DNA of 64,000 nucleotides from Symsagittifera roscoffensis. Its lineage: Eukaryota; Xenacoelomorpha; Acoela; Convolutidae. The DNA lies in NCBI RefSeq assembly GCF_963678635.1, contig NC_087068.1:7095907-7159906 (forward strand), written 5' to 3'. The position numbers were made by a program, and so were the translations under genes. How positions within the stretch are numbered: position 1 is the first letter of the stretch; the number at the start of each line of letters is the position of its first letter. The notes beneath the pieces were generated by a model, which was not told the DNA's origin, did no database searches, and worked only from the letters and a program-made list of their open reading frames with translations. Shown here in pieces: positions 35,340 to 49,000 of the stretch.

Positions 35340-36736
35340 ATGGCGCAGTCAAACGAGTCGAACCTACCAGTACTAGAGTTTTTTTGGAACAACTCATCGA
35401 ATGAAAATCAACACGACTGGGAAAGGTGGTCGGAAAAGTTTCAATTGACATTTATCGCGAAAGATTCCGTAGACATCGAAGACATAATTAAACCACCGGT
35501 AAGAAACGAACTAGTATACCCTACGGCAGAACCATCGGACCCGTCCGATGATCAAGCCCGTCGGGCCGAAAAATAAGAACACCACCGAATAGCTGTACAA
35601 AACTATAACGAAGAATTGAGAAGGAGAAGGGCAGAAGACAACGCAAAATTCAACGGACTCCAAATCGGAGACATTGACAAGAAATTAAAATCACAGTTAT
35701 ACCTAGCACTCGGAAAAGAAGGACAGAAATGCTTCTCACATAAAAATCCTGGGAAAAGAATACTGGATATTAATTTTGCAGAATTCTGGGAATTACTCAA
35801 AACTACTTTTACGATCACTACAAGCTTAACATACGAAAGATTTAAATTTTTTGACCGAAGACAGAAAGAAAACAAGTTTTTAGAAAAATTCCACGAAACA
35901 CTTTCTGAACTGGCAAAAAATTGTAAACTGGGGAACTCAAGTCAGAATTAGTCAGAGACATTTTCATCACAAATATGAGAAACGTCGAGATTCAGAAGAA
36001 ACTATGTATAGAATACTTGACCCCAGAAAACGTACTATCCTATGTATTAGTTCACGAGAAAGGCACTAAAATCCATCAACAGTACCTAAAATTCCCAACT
36101 TATAATGCGGTACCGAGACCACAATACATAAGGAATGAACCAACCTTAAACATCGTCGAAAATAACAAATGCCGCAACTGTGGTCAGCAATTCAAAAAAG
36201 GACATTTAACCATATGCCCGGCCAGAAACAGAAATTGCAATACGTGCGGACGCAAAGGGCATTTTGCTAAGCACTGCAGGAGTTCAGCAAGGACACAAAC
36301 AAACATCGTTGAACAGAATCAAGTACCACAGGAAAACGAAAATACCCGGGCCAACCCGCAGGAAAATCCCGAATTTGGAGTCAACTTAGACGATTTTTTA
36401 GTTCTAGCTGTAGACACGGATAGCCAAATAAATGCAGTAGAAGACAAGATAGAACGTGGAGTGCGAACAGTATTCAACCACGAAGGACTAGAACTAAAAA
36501 AGACACTAAAGGTATCTCTGGGAAATTTCAACCCTTACTGTACTGAAATTCAAATTGACTCAGCAAGCCCAGTTTCATTCATGAAAAAAGATTTACTACA
36601 TGAACTGAAGATACGAGATACATTTTTAAAGCTAGAACCTGTGGATGAAATAATAAAGAAAGCATACCAGGGCTTCGGGAGTACAATCAACATTATTGGA
36701 AGAGTTCGGGTGAGAATCCGATCGAAGGGCTGGTAG
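35340..36736 (+). pseudogene. Degenerate Gypsy-type gag and protease
   Basis: This is the Gag of the plus-strand element. It reads from ATG 35340, has an in-frame TAA at 35574-35576, continues in the same frame from about 35577, then shifts frame near 35935-35951. The downstream frame has an atypical Cys/His box (CRNCGQQF..GHLTIC) and a canonical C-x2-C-x4-H-x4-C knuckle (36236-36280). Further on is an aspartic-protease-like stretch with D-S-A in place of D-[S/T]-G (about 36558). A TAG lies at 36734-36736. Translation beyond it keeps the LLGND block typical of the end of the protease. At least three breaks mean it cannot make its polyprotein. Confidence 0.85.
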
Positions 36737-38725
36737 ACTCGCGACCAAAAACTCTTCATTACCGAAGGGGCCGAAAGAAACCTACTCGGAAATGATATTT
36801 TACCGAATCTGGGATTCCAGAAACAACCTCCACCCAATGGGCCAAAGTCATGGAAAAATCAGAAAGGATCACCCATCGGGATAGACGTCAACCAAATAAG
36901 ATTTGCACCGGATAGCAAACAAGACCAAAACCAAGAGACACCATCTCAAAGTGAGTTTAAAATATACATATCAAAACATTTTTCAGACCTCATAAAAAGA
37001 ACCGGTAGATCAAAGAACTTCGTAGTCAATACTTATTTTAACGAATCAATAAAGCCGATACAGGTGAAGGGGATACGTATTCCGATCCATCTTCTCCCTA
37101 AAGTCAAATTATGTATCGATCAATTACTAAGAGACGGGCATATGGAAAAACTGTCTAGATGCTCTGAAGATTATTTCATCTCACCCATCGTAATTACAGC
37201 TAAAAGGGACGGATCAATTAAATTAGCATTAAACTCGAAATTATTGAACAAACAGATATTTCGTAATAGATATCAAATGCCGAACCTATTCGAATTAATT
37301 GATAACGTAGCAGTTACGATTAGCGGTCACGACGAAAGAAACATCTGGTTCTCATCGATTGATCTAAAGTACGCTTACAGTCAAATACCGCTTTCTAAAA
37401 ATGCAAGTAATCAATGTAATTTCAACATCGTGGGGGGAGAAGTAACGGGTTCCTACCGTTTTAAAACCGGATTTTATGGACTAGGCGATATGCCTAATTA
37501 ATTTTAACGCATAATGGACCGTTTGATGGAAAAACTACCAAATACCCATTGTTACCTCGACGACATCTTAATCGCCACCGTGGGTAGCGAGGATGAAAAC
37601 AAAAAGCTAGTTATTAACGTTTTAAAAACGCTAGATGACGAGGGATTAGCCATAAAATGGGAAAAATGCACATTCTTAACTCACAACTCAGACTGGTTGG
37701 GATTTAAAATCGACGCAAAAGGGACGACACCATTAATACACAAATCTGACGCAATCAGAAATCTGAAAGAACCAAATTGTATCAAAGATATTAGATCACT
37801 AATGGGATCGATTAACCAATTCAACAAGTTCATACCAAATTTAGCGTCCTTATCAACACCGTTTAGAGAACGTATGCAGAAAAATAAACCATTTAAGTGG
37901 TCCACAGTACACACTGAAGCGTTTGAAAAAATTAAGAAAGAAATTTGCAACACGGTGACGAACCATCATTTCGATGTAAGACTGAACACTCGAGTGAAAT
38001 GCGATGCCTCACATTTAGGATTGGGCGCGTCCATCGAACAAGACCATCGGGGGAATTGGAAGACTGTAGCGTTCGCAAGCAGATTTTTGAATATAGCCGA
38101 ATTAAAATACAGCACCAATGAACTCGAATTGCTGGGACTAGTGTGGGCATTAGACCATTTCAAAAATTACCTATTGGGCAAACAATTCTCAATTTTAACA
38201 GACCACAAAGCCTTAATGGGAGCACTGAAAGATAACAAATATACTAAAACGGCCCAATCACGTCTCACCCGTTGGGCGGACAAATTACTACCATTCGACT
38301 TTACTGTCGAACACTTACCCGGTAAAGATATGGGATTCGTTGATTATATATCCCGACACCGATCGGGTGAACCCGTACCAGTTTCTCTGGATGATGAAAA
38401 ATTTGTTATCGCATCGGTAAATCAGATTAGTACACTCCTAGGTTTTGATCATCTAATGCCGAGAAATTCGTGGTCGCAAATAAGAAATAAATTCTCCCAA
38501 CGTTTTTTAGCACATAACGTCACTTTCTGCAACACGATTGGCCAGTCGACAGATCATATGACCTGCCAAGAAATAGAACGTGAGAAACGAAATGCTAACG
38601 CCGCTGAAACTTTCCACGCTATAGCTAACTATTCTAACATTTCAGTGTGCCAAAATTCTCACTCGCGTATGGAAGATTGTGATTCATCTTGCAAAATAAA
38701 CGACTTTTTTTTTTACAAATTTTAA
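36737..38725 (+). pseudogene. Degenerate Gypsy-type reverse transcriptase and RNase H
   Basis: Same frame as the preceding segment. The RT has motif A (SSIDLKYAYSQI, about 37355) and the YLDD box (about 37555) with both catalytic aspartates. RNase H follows, with VKCDASHLGLG near 38000, the conserved ELELLGLVWAL block near 38120 and an ILTDHKAL block near 38195. Two nonsense codons (TAA at 37499-37501 and 37505-37507) separate the RT halves. The frame ends at 38725, after which the integrase lies in another frame. It is a dead copy. Its C+A-rich coding strand differs from the AT-rich flanks. Confidence 0.9.
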
Positions 38726-38738
38726 CATCCTGAAAGAA

Positions 38739-41547
38739 ATGGCCGAAAAAATAGAACCTAACCAACAAAAAGAACTTACTACAAATGAAAACATGGACAC
38801 TCTAACACCAAGTACCAGTAACCCGTCGGATAACTCTGTAAAAAGATCACCTATTAAGAAGAAAACAGTTAACATATTCCCTTTCTCTTGGTCAGAAGTA
38901 TTTGATTCAAAATTTATGTCCCTATTATCAAAACAAGATCTAGTTCTGAAAAAGATAACTAAAGCAATTGAGGAAGACCGCCAAGAAGATATTTTACAAC
39001 TGGGAAGTTACTATAAATCGTACTTAAATAACCTACACGTCAGCGGAGGATGTCTTTATCTCGACAATCGATTAGTTATTCCAGCATGCCTAAGATCGAA
39101 AATGCTCCACCGGTTACATGAAGCTCACCCTGGACAGTTCGCAATAAAAAGTCTGGCAACTCAATACATCTGGTGGCCGAAAATTTATCGCGAATTGCAA
39201 GTCCACGGCGAAAACTGTTTTGTAAGCGTTAAAGCAGGTAAAAACTTGAAACCTCTTTCAAACCATAATACCCTAGGGAAACTCCCAACGGTCGAAGAAC
39301 CAAACCAAAAAATGCAAGTAGATTTCGCCGGTCTGTTACCTTTAGTATGGGTAACAAAAAAATACATATTGGTATGTGTAGATAGATTTTCAAAATTCCC
39401 ATCGGCTCAAATAACATCCAGCACATCGGCAAAATCTATCATAAACTTCCTTAGTAAATACATTGCTCTACACGGGATGCCTAGAACCATTAGAACAGAT
39501 CAGGGATCTGGTTTTATATCCAAGGAAATCAGAGAATTCTGCCATGAACATAACATAAAGGTGATATTTAGCCCAGTGGGTGACCATAGAGCCACTGGAT
39601 TAGTGGAGCGCTTAATCAGAACCATTAAGGAAAGGCTCTTGGTTATGGCACAAGAACGCCCAAAACCATCGCTAGAATCTGCACTTCTGAAAATAATAAA
39701 ATGCCTAAGAACGGTAACTCAACAGTCGCTTAACTGTTCTCCCTTCGAAGCACACTTCGGTAGATCCCCAAACACCATCTGGCATAATCTAGTCAAGTCA
39801 CCCTCTTCAAATAACCTTGATTCGAACAAAACTTTGTTATGTATAGATAAGGGCAGAAAACTCATGAGCCGAGAACGAAGACACGACTGGGACGCCCCTG
39901 ACGATATAGAAGACGGAGACGTAGACGAAAACTCCTCATCCTCTGAGGATATCTCCAATGCAGTGAAAGTGCTCTCACGGGAAGAAAAACGAGATGCCTT
40001 GGGCATAAAGGACTCAGTACTGAACAACCCGTCGGGTAAGACCACTATTTATCGAAAAGTCCAAGATAGATCGAAGAGTGAACCATTCTATAGAGTACTC
40101 AAGGATGAAATTGTAAGGGAGTCAGACCACACAGTTACCTTGAAAAATGGTAAAGTAATACGTAAATCTGATTTAGCTATCAAAAGACAACCCACTCAGA
40201 AGAAACCCAGCCCGAGAAAACGAGATCAATTAGTTAAATTCTACGCAACAAAAGGACTGAGGAAAACTGCGAAACCGCAGAGAAATATCGGGTTTAAAAG
40301 TTCAAGAGCAACGCAAAAGAAAAGGAACCTCCAGTCAAAATTTGAAGAGCTTGATATAGCGAGGCGGAACGCGGCCATGAACAGCTCCAGAGAAACTCTT
40401 CTCAGAGAGGAAGAATAACAGAGGAAGAGACTAAGAATCCCAATAGGCCCCGAAAGCGACCAAGAATCAAGCCCATCGGGTAAACCCGACTATCGTAAAA
40501 CTTGCGATAATGAACCTGGAACGACGAACGACTCATATGAAGACATCTCAGACGATAACGCTAGCGACCTAATTTCGCTAAAAGAACTTAAGTACAAAAC
40601 ATCACTTGAATCTACAAAACCGAAGGAACATCCAATTTTCGACCGAACAGACCTTAAGCCAGAACTACCAGATCAGGCTGAACAGAAAGTTGAGATGGAT
40701 AAGGTTCGACTGATCGACCTGGATTCAGGCGACAATGATAGGGACCCACAGGTGACCCCGCAGTTGGTTTTCCTGGACACTAATGAGGAGGCCGAACAAG
40801 TGAATCAAGAAACGCCGTTTCTTGCCGAGAATCCTGGAGGGGAACCTACCGAGAAGAGTGTCGAGCCAATCGCCATGGCGGAGGCGGAAAATCAGCAATT
40901 ATACCCTGACCTTATCGCTAAAAAACCGACACTGTCCGGTACAGTCAAGAGGAAAGCGTCATCTCCGGTGAAATCACCGCCCTCGAAAAAACTGCCTGAG
41001 ATCTACACACGACAGAACACCAGACCCATGCGAATTAGACAGCCCCCAAAGATGCTAGGTGAGAGAGTGTTTACCAGTGTAGTCGATTTAACAGACGAAA
41101 ATCCGGACGATCCAACATTTAGTTCATCTAATACTCCCCCGGCTTACCCAATGATAGAAGCAACCTCTGTCGAAATGGAGAGCCATCAAGTTGACTTTGT
41201 GGACTTGACAACCTTGACACCACCCTCATCATCGCGTCCCACAACAGTTTATTTTGCGGGAAGAAAGCTTCGAGTACCCAAGTGATTCAAAGCCCTCGGT
41301 AACAGCTAACCAACATACTCCACGCAAGAAGGTCAAATTCAGTCCTGAGGTCTGCACCACTCAATTCAAGCCATCGGGCCTACCCTCCGAAACCTCTTAT
41401 TCAACATCTTCTCCCATTGTACTTGACCCGGACTGGCTGAACACATCCTCTGTCATTTCATCGATAGAACTCTTAGGACGGCCAATGACACTTGAGGAGA
41501 TAAGGAGATGGACAATTAACAAAGCTGCAAATCGGGAAGCGAATTAG
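38739..41547 (+). pseudogene. Degenerate Gypsy-type integrase with long C-terminal extension
   Basis: The HHCC region is present as H..H (HRLHEAHPGQF) but the C-x2-C pair is reduced to one Cys (ENCFVSV, about 39210). The catalytic triad is visible: D in QVDF (about 39320), D in RTDQGSG (about 39497) and E in LVERLIRT (about 39606). The frame stops at 40416-40418 but continues in register through an acidic, proline-rich extension to 41285, then shifts and ends at 41547. The extension is over 350 codons after the usual end of Pol and shows no envelope features such as a signal peptide, fusion peptide or membrane anchor. Confidence 0.85.
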
Positions 41548-41729
41548 AAGTAAGGAGGATTAGTCAATTTGCTATTAAAATTTTTCAGAAACTTTCAGAA
41601 TCTCCATTAAAACAAACTTTTAGTACCCTAGTGTTTTGTTTTTTGTCGAACCTTGCGTAACACTATAACGCATTTAGAGCTATATAAACTCTTAGTGCTG
41701 GCATAATACGCTAAATTTAGATTATTTCT
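41548..41729 (+). other. Remnant 3' end (probable partial 3' LTR) of the broken element
   Basis: A purine-rich tract (agaagtaaggagga, about 41547-41560) follows the last codon, as a polypurine tract would. Then come about 170 bp with a TATA-like tatataaac (about 41681). The sequence is cut at 41729, where the giant element begins. The arrangement suggests that the giant element landed inside this LTR. Without the other side the LTR cannot be confirmed. Confidence 0.5.
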
Positions 41730-42994
41730 TGTAACATTCGTCTACTGCAGTCACACATGAGGCTTAAGAAAAATAGGCCCTATAACCACTGGCTCAAGGG
41801 TCAGGGACACTATCTCTTGTGTTTTCCCACCTCAAGAACGGTCGGAGCCAGTTCGGTTCGCTTGTGACATGAGACTACGACCCGTTACAGCTTAAAGGCT
41901 ACTACTAAAATATCCCCCCACTCTAGAATTAGAAACGTCCCCATACTTAGGTCTCTAGATACCCAAAATACATGAACGCCGTTAAAAACCGGGTTGGAAC
42001 AATCCGTTAGGTTACTTTTTATTAGACAGTGTGACTTTGATCCATTTCAGATGGATCAACCTAAAACTCGCCTTACCTCAACATAACAATCATAAAACAC
42101 ACTCTAGAATTTAAATTCGTACTCACATATCAGCGCTCTCAAGAGTTGGGAAAATAATCCAGTCAGTAACTAACTCAAGAAATAAATAACTAAGAGAAGT
42201 TTAATGTTTTATAGTTTGGACAGCAAGGATAAGTTCATGCTCTAGAATTTGAGTTCTCTTGGACCGTTGGGACACTCCAGTTGTCCGCCTTTCCGCTGAA
42301 GGTTCACTCTGGTCCAACTTTAGTAATCGCTCTCTCGGGGATACTCTGTCTTCTATTTCAAGTAGGACAGCTCTACTCTCGTTCACTATGATGGAAATTG
42401 CGAATAGCAATTTCCCACTCGTTTTTAATTGACAACTTCCCCGCAATTGTTCTAAAATTGCTCTGATTTCTTTTTCTGATTTTCAGTTATCGCGAGAAAA
42501 TCGTGCATGACATGTTCCTTTCGAAATTTTGAAAAATTAAATTTCACTTCAAAATCAAGTATTTTCTGCTCTTCTCAAGGTCAAACTTCCAAATATGACC
42601 GACTGGCACATACTCCCCGGACTCGAGATCGATGTCCTCATCGCGCGCTGTCTTCTGCCAGTGAGTCCCAGAAAAACCGAGTGTTGCTCAAGATACAGTG
42701 CCAGTGGTCATTTACAGAAGTTTGCAGCAGATTCAAGATTATCTACACCCCAAAATTCACGACCATTTAAAATTTTCACACTATTGCTAAACAGCAATCA
42801 AAATCTGCATTTACCTGCACCTTTGAATTTTCGCTTTTCAAGCCAATCATTTAAAAATCTCTTTTGTCCTATTCAATCAGGAAATTGTCATGCAGCATTT
42901 TGATCTATATAATAGATATAGTATATTAGTAACAATATTTACTTTGTTAAAATTTCTTTTTCGTGAATCCAAGTTTCACTCGGATTCACACTCA
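41730..42994 (-). repeat. 3' LTR of the giant element (inferred 1265 bp)
   Basis: On the plus strand it starts TGTAAC and ends CACTCA, the TG...CA ends expected of an LTR. It is followed at once by the complement of a polypurine tract. Only the first 243 bp can be compared with the other LTR, so the inner boundary rests on the polypurine tract. On the element's strand an AATAAA lies at 42023-42018, a candidate poly(A) signal. AT-rich TATA-like sequence is near 42903-42935. Confidence 0.8.
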
Positions 42995-43011
42995 AGCCCC
43001 CCTTCCCTCTC
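42995..43011 (-). other. Polypurine tract of the giant element
   Basis: Read on the element's strand, GAGAGGGAAGGGGGG directly precedes the inferred LTR start TGAGTG. This is where plus-strand DNA synthesis is primed in LTR elements. It lies only about 30 bases after the stop codon of the second ORF. Confidence 0.75.
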
Positions 43012-43040
43012 AAGACTCAAGATCCATCCGATTTGCCCAT

Positions 43041-46000
43041 TCATCTCGTGCTCTTCGCCTTGGAGGTACTGCCTCCTGAAGTGCTAGATGCGGCAAACTG
43101 TCTCAACAGTTCCTCTTCATCATCGGAACTAATCACAATCTCCTCCCAAGCCTTCAGCTGTTCATAGGATCGCATCCATTCTCTCTGCTCCTGCAATCTC
43201 TTTGCTTGGTTGGGTAGTGCCTTCACCCTAGCTTCTCGGTTCAAGCAAAAGGAGTTGTGCAGGCTCAAGCTCACGTTCTTCGCCAGGTCTTCCTCTAGTA
43301 TCGACTCCCTCGCTTTGGTGTTGTCTCTAGACATCTTACCCACTCTCTTCCATCCCGTCGTGATCGCATTACGATGGGTTAGCAGGGGTCTCTTGAAAGC
43401 TTCCGGCCCAATCTCGGCCTGGAACTGTCGATACTCCTTTTGATGTTTTCTCATGTGATCTTTCGTTGCCCTGTACAACCAAGACGTCAGTGTCGCCCGA
43501 AACCATGGAAAGTACCTCAAGCGACTCCATACGTGCCTGACTTCCGTTGGTATGGCGAATACTTTGCACGCAGTCTCAAACAACTCAAGTCTCCTGCTGT
43601 AGTCTATCGCGTATATTGACTCAGCCGTTGGCGTCGTCGCCTCCCGATATTTCGTTATATTCTCTTCTATCCATCTCAGAGCTAACATCGTACTCACTAC
43701 TAAGAGCGTCACCTTCTGCCGGTGATCCGGTAGTCCGATCGACCGAATCTCTTCCACATCCCACACCAGGCAAAGGTTCTTGTGATCTGGATACCACACC
43801 GTTTGTGCCAAACAGTGGCATGGGCATTCCCCATGAGAGATCTCAATGCTCCTGAGATTACGCTCCCCTGAGGCTTCCAAGAGAGGCTCAAGCTCCATCA
43901 TTTTCTCGTGCATCGTGTCGTTGTCTTCCAGGTTCGGAGTACTTCCCACAGGTTTCCCGATCACGTTTTGTCTCTCGTGATCGCTTGTGTTTTCTCTTTC
44001 CAACTTCAGAAGATCTTCTCCCCAGATTTCGCTTAAGTCATCTCTCAATTCTTTTGGTACTGTCCCTTTGATTTTTCTCAACAACTTGTGCGAGTGATGC
44101 GACATCCGAGCCAACCTCACGCACTTGGGCACTGAGAAGGCCTTGTCCACCAGTATTCTCTGGCTGGACACTTCCACCATCGCCATGTGTAGCGGGTAGT
44201 GACTTCCGCACAAGTTGGCCATCATTGACCCTATCAGCGATTTCGCGTTCAATGGCAAGCCATAAGCTTCGCTCAGGGGAAATCCCATTTCCGCCTCAAG
44301 ACCAACTTTCCAGCTCCGGATGTGTTTTTGAGTCACCTGCAACACCCCGGGCCATGATTCCACGCTCAACGCCGTCACTAAATGATGCTCAGACTCCAGT
44401 CTCTCCAGTGCCTGCAGACCACACATTCTCGAGAAGAATCCGAGAGCTGTCGCTATTTTCACCGTGGTTCTCGCGTAACATTCCGCTATTATTTGCACTT
44501 CACTTTTCTCCCTTTCTGTGATGTCTTCGAACCAAGTGACCAGGTCTTCTTTTTGAAACGACAGTATCCTGACGCATGACCGTCCATCGCAGATGTGCTC
44601 TCCGTTCCCACACGTCGAATCCAGACAGCTACCCGGCTCCAATTTCTTTGCTGACCCGGGGTCGCTCGTCCTTTCGCTTGGCTCTTGCATCTGGGGCGTG
44701 ATTAGCTTATGCAGCACACTTAACTTCGCCAGATCTTCATCTTCCGTTGGTGCTAACCTCACTCGCTCGGTGGTTTCCTCGATTAGACTCGCATGGGGAT
44801 GTGGACACCAGGAGGGTCTTAGTAGCTTCCATATCACTCCCAAGTTCGTGGTTAACAAGCCATTTCCACCGCCCATGTTTACTTCAACTCTCTTGTTTGA
44901 GCGCGGCATGCTTATCACCTCTGGTGTTTTCTCAAGAATCAGGCCCAGGCTCGGCCCCTCTTTCTCCACCGCGTCTATCTCCATTATTCTTTCTGTCCAA
45001 AACTTCAGCAGCTCCGCTACCTCATGGTTTCTGTGGGCTCCTCCAGCTTCCGAGTCTAAGAAGGGATTGTAGGCTATTCCCAGCACTCCAGACACGTATT
45101 GGTATTCCCCCTTCTCACTGAGTCTCGAGTACTGTTCTGACGAGGCCAGGTTACGGTGAACATCATGTTCTTCCTCGAACTTCTTATTAGAGAACCTCCG
45201 TACCTCGTCCAGCTTTCGGTGGCTCTCTAAGGATAGTCTGGAACCATCTTCTTTCTCTATTCCTGTACTTTGATATACATTCAAGATGATCGTTGAGACC
45301 CTTCTCTCCATGGTTTTACTTCCACTTGCTCTCTGGTGGCATGCCAGGATGGTGCTATCAGACATCATTGACATTGTCCATCTCAAGAAACATGTGGCAT
45401 CTTTTCTCCTAGCCAGGCTCAAGCCTGAATTGTCCCTGGCCACGTGTTGCATCAGTGCCTGATACACCTCTAGCTTCTTGCTTCCCAGCTTCAGCCTGTC
45501 ATACGAGGTCAATGTCTCCAACTCTATTCCCACCAGACTCCAGGTGAACATTAATTGTCTCGCAGTTCTAACGAAGGGATTCGCCATTAGTGGCGGTGCT
45601 GATGAGGATGTTCTCATCGCCTCTTCAAAATGATCCTTCAACAAACTCTGCCAGGACCTCTTCAGATGACTTGCCATCTCTATCTTATTAACCTCGGCTT
45701 TCTGCTGGGTGGCCCAATTGCGTCGCCTGCGAGCTATTCCACTATCCAACTTCTTCAAGCAGTCCTCCATTTCCTTCAATGTTTCGAGGGCCACCCACCA
45801 CGTCCGGGAAGTGTTCCTCGTCTTGTTCCTCTCCAATGGATCACTCGTCACTTGTTTGCTCATGTCCTGATGTGCCTTCGAGATCCATTCTTTGCCGATC
45901 TCCACTTCCCCTACCTGTCCGTTCGTTGAACCTCTCTTCACGTTTACCTTCTGAGGCTTGAAGTCTTCTTCTGACGTAGAACTGGTGGAAACCTCTATTT

Positions 46001-49000
46001 CCTTTTCTACTTCAAGTGGTTTCCTGAGCTCCGAGCTGTTCTTGTATGCCGCCGTCTTGCATCGGGCCAAAACGATAGGCGCCGTCTCTCTCAAGTTTCC
46101 TTCCGAAACAGCATCCACTGAAGGACTACCCCATCCTTCCACTTCTCTCTTCCTCTTGCGAGTCTTCACATCTCTGCTCGAGGGTGTTGTGGCTATCATC
46201 ATTGATTCTACCTCTCCATCCACTCCTTCCAACTCTTGCCTCCCCCCTGCTCGAGCCTTAAGGATATTAGTACTTTTAATCATATTACTAGTCCCAACCT
46301 TATCCCTTTTTATATCATCAACCATTTTATCCACAGTTTTTTGTTTCAGAGTAGAGCTGTCCTCACATTTCTCTTTTCTCGTCTTCGATCGTGCGTTCCT
46401 CAGCTCCACTAGCTTGTTCAGCAGCTCTTTTCTTGCTTTCTCATCCAGGCCCGTTCCTATCAGGAGCGGTTCCCCGAATCTCACTACTGCGTCCCACAGT
46501 TCCTTCTTGAACTTGTCCAGCGTCGTCTCGCTGCCCACTTCTCGATTGAATTCCTCCAGGAACTCCTGCCAAGCGTCATCCTCGAGAGATCCCAAGAATA
46601 TGTCCCTATTCCCTTCGAACGTGTTCTTCTCCCTTTCCTCCGAGCTCAAGAGTAACATCCCCATATTGAAGGTCTCACCTGCCAATGGCAACTCTAGGTT
46701 CTTCCGTGGAGACGGAATCAGGGGTGGTGTGGCAGTATCTGCCCAATTCTCCTCGCTCAAATCTTTCAACAGCTCTTGAGTGGTGAGCTCCTCCCCTGAT
46801 GGCCCTGGTTCAGGCGTATTCCCCACTTCCATGTCTTCACCAGCTTCACTGAGAGTTTCATCCATACTCTCTTCTTCTGACTCATGTCTCCTTCTCTCGA
46901 GAATTTTCTTAAATCGGTCCTCGACGGGTCCGCTCCTCTTGTCTCCAGGTGTGTCCACGGACAGTGGTGATGGTGTCGCGGGATCCAGCTTTTTGTATTC
47001 CGTCAGTGCTACGTGCAGTTGACCTGCTGCATCTAGTTCTGTCCCTTCCTGTCTTATTTCCACCTGTTCCAAGCCATAGGGCGCCTTATATTTTCTCGTG
47101 GCAAATTTCATGTCGTCCACCAGTGCGACGTGTCCCTCCATCACGATCATCCTGCCATCATCCCATATGGGTAGCATATTCTCAAGTCCTTCCTTCTCAA
47201 GAGTCCTCAAGACTTTCCGCACCTCATATCCAGGGGGCTGCGAACCTCTACTCTTTTTCGCTTGCGTCGTCCACGAATTTACCTTCATCTCGCTGGTATG
47301 GAAGTAGACCGCCGCCGTGTAGCCAATGAACAGGGGGTCCCAGCCATCAGTGAAATCCTTCTGCATTTCCTCCGCCCTCATCCTCGCCATTATGGAGGGA
47401 ACTACCAAGGGACTATTCATTCCTAAGGTCATCCTCCTGACTATTGGGAACTCAGGCATGGTTGCCGGGAGGATTTCTTTCTCCATTATGGTCTCTAGCT
47501 CCCTCTTCACCAGTGCGAAGCACTCCTTCCAACCAGGAATTCTCAAGATTTCTCGTCCGTCCGCCGTCAATGGGTTCAAGTTCCAGAATTTGGGATACAT
47601 TTCAATAGGGCCCTCTCGCTTGCCTCCCATTCTGCATTGCATTTGTCCCCTGAAATTGCACACCATCATCTCAGCATCTTTCACTTTTCCGAAGAGTACC
47701 GTGTTGCTCATACGCGCCCTGAGCACTTCCTGCTGACACCAATTCAGCGCTGCCCCATCCAGTACGCTGATGAGACTCAAGTGCGTCACCGAGTGACGAT
47801 ACGTTATCACCAGGGGATCTGGAAACGCGTACGTCACTGCTGGACCATAGATGCAGGTCACCACCTCCTCCAGACCTCGGATTATCCCCATTGGGTCCGA
47901 CCTCATTGCCAGACACAGGTCCGTCAACAGAGGCATCCCTCTGTTCGCCTTCTCCCATTCTTCTCTCGAGGTTGGGTTCTCATCTTCACCCGTCATGTAT
48001 CGATTCTGCATCATGAGGTATTGCACCAGTAGTGTCTTCAACCCTGCGGCGCACTTGTAGGAGCTGGTTTCAATGCTCGTGTGGACTCTCCCCATAGACA
48101 GAGGTTCTCCATATTCCATTAACCGATGAAACGACACCAATTCCCCATGGGTCAGGAGCACTAGTGCCAGGTACCCATCAACTCGAAGTGTCTCCACTCC
48201 CCGACTAAACATATATGCTGGACCCATATTGAACAAGTATCTGGGGTAGACCAAATACAGGGCCAAGAGCAGGCTGATGGGCATGCCCAGTATCTCCTGC
48301 ACGAAGGCTCCGAAGATAGTCGCCGTGGTGCCGAACACTCCTGCCAAGAATTCTCTCTCCCAACAAGGACTCAAGAACTTGAGAATCTCGTAATCTCTCC
48401 TAGTCTTCAATTCGCCGTTGGCGTGCTCTCTCCAAAATCCTCCAATCGTCACTTCATTGGCGGCCGAGACAAATCTAACCACCGTCATGTCTCTCCTTTC
48501 AGCTAGCTCCAGTTGCTTCTCTAGAAAACTCCAGATTTGTTTCACGAGGAGTGGTGCTTCCTCCCTCGTTTTATTCGTGGCGTTCTCCAGCCTTGGTGTC
48601 AGGAATGGCCACCAGCCATTCTCTTGGGTCAAGCGATATTTCATCGATTCTAACTGTTTCTCCGTCTCGACCACATTTCTTCTCTCGTTGCTGGGACCTC
48701 TAGTCCTGCTGGTGGAATTTGCGACTTTCACATCCATACTCCGGAACCACAGGCTGGCCGTCAACTGGTTTATCGCCGGGTGGTCGTCCCCGATGACTGG
48801 GCTGAACTTGAGTTGTCTAGCAAAGTTCGATATCTCTAGCAAGAGTACCTCATCCAATACAATCAAGACATCGGCTAGTCCGTAAAAGCCCCTCAGCGCA
48901 TGAGATATGTCAGCCCATGCCGCTGGTAATTCTGATCTGTAAAGTCTCAAGTTTACTGGCTCCAGCTCTCGATTGGGGGCTGCCATCAGAATCCGCCATT

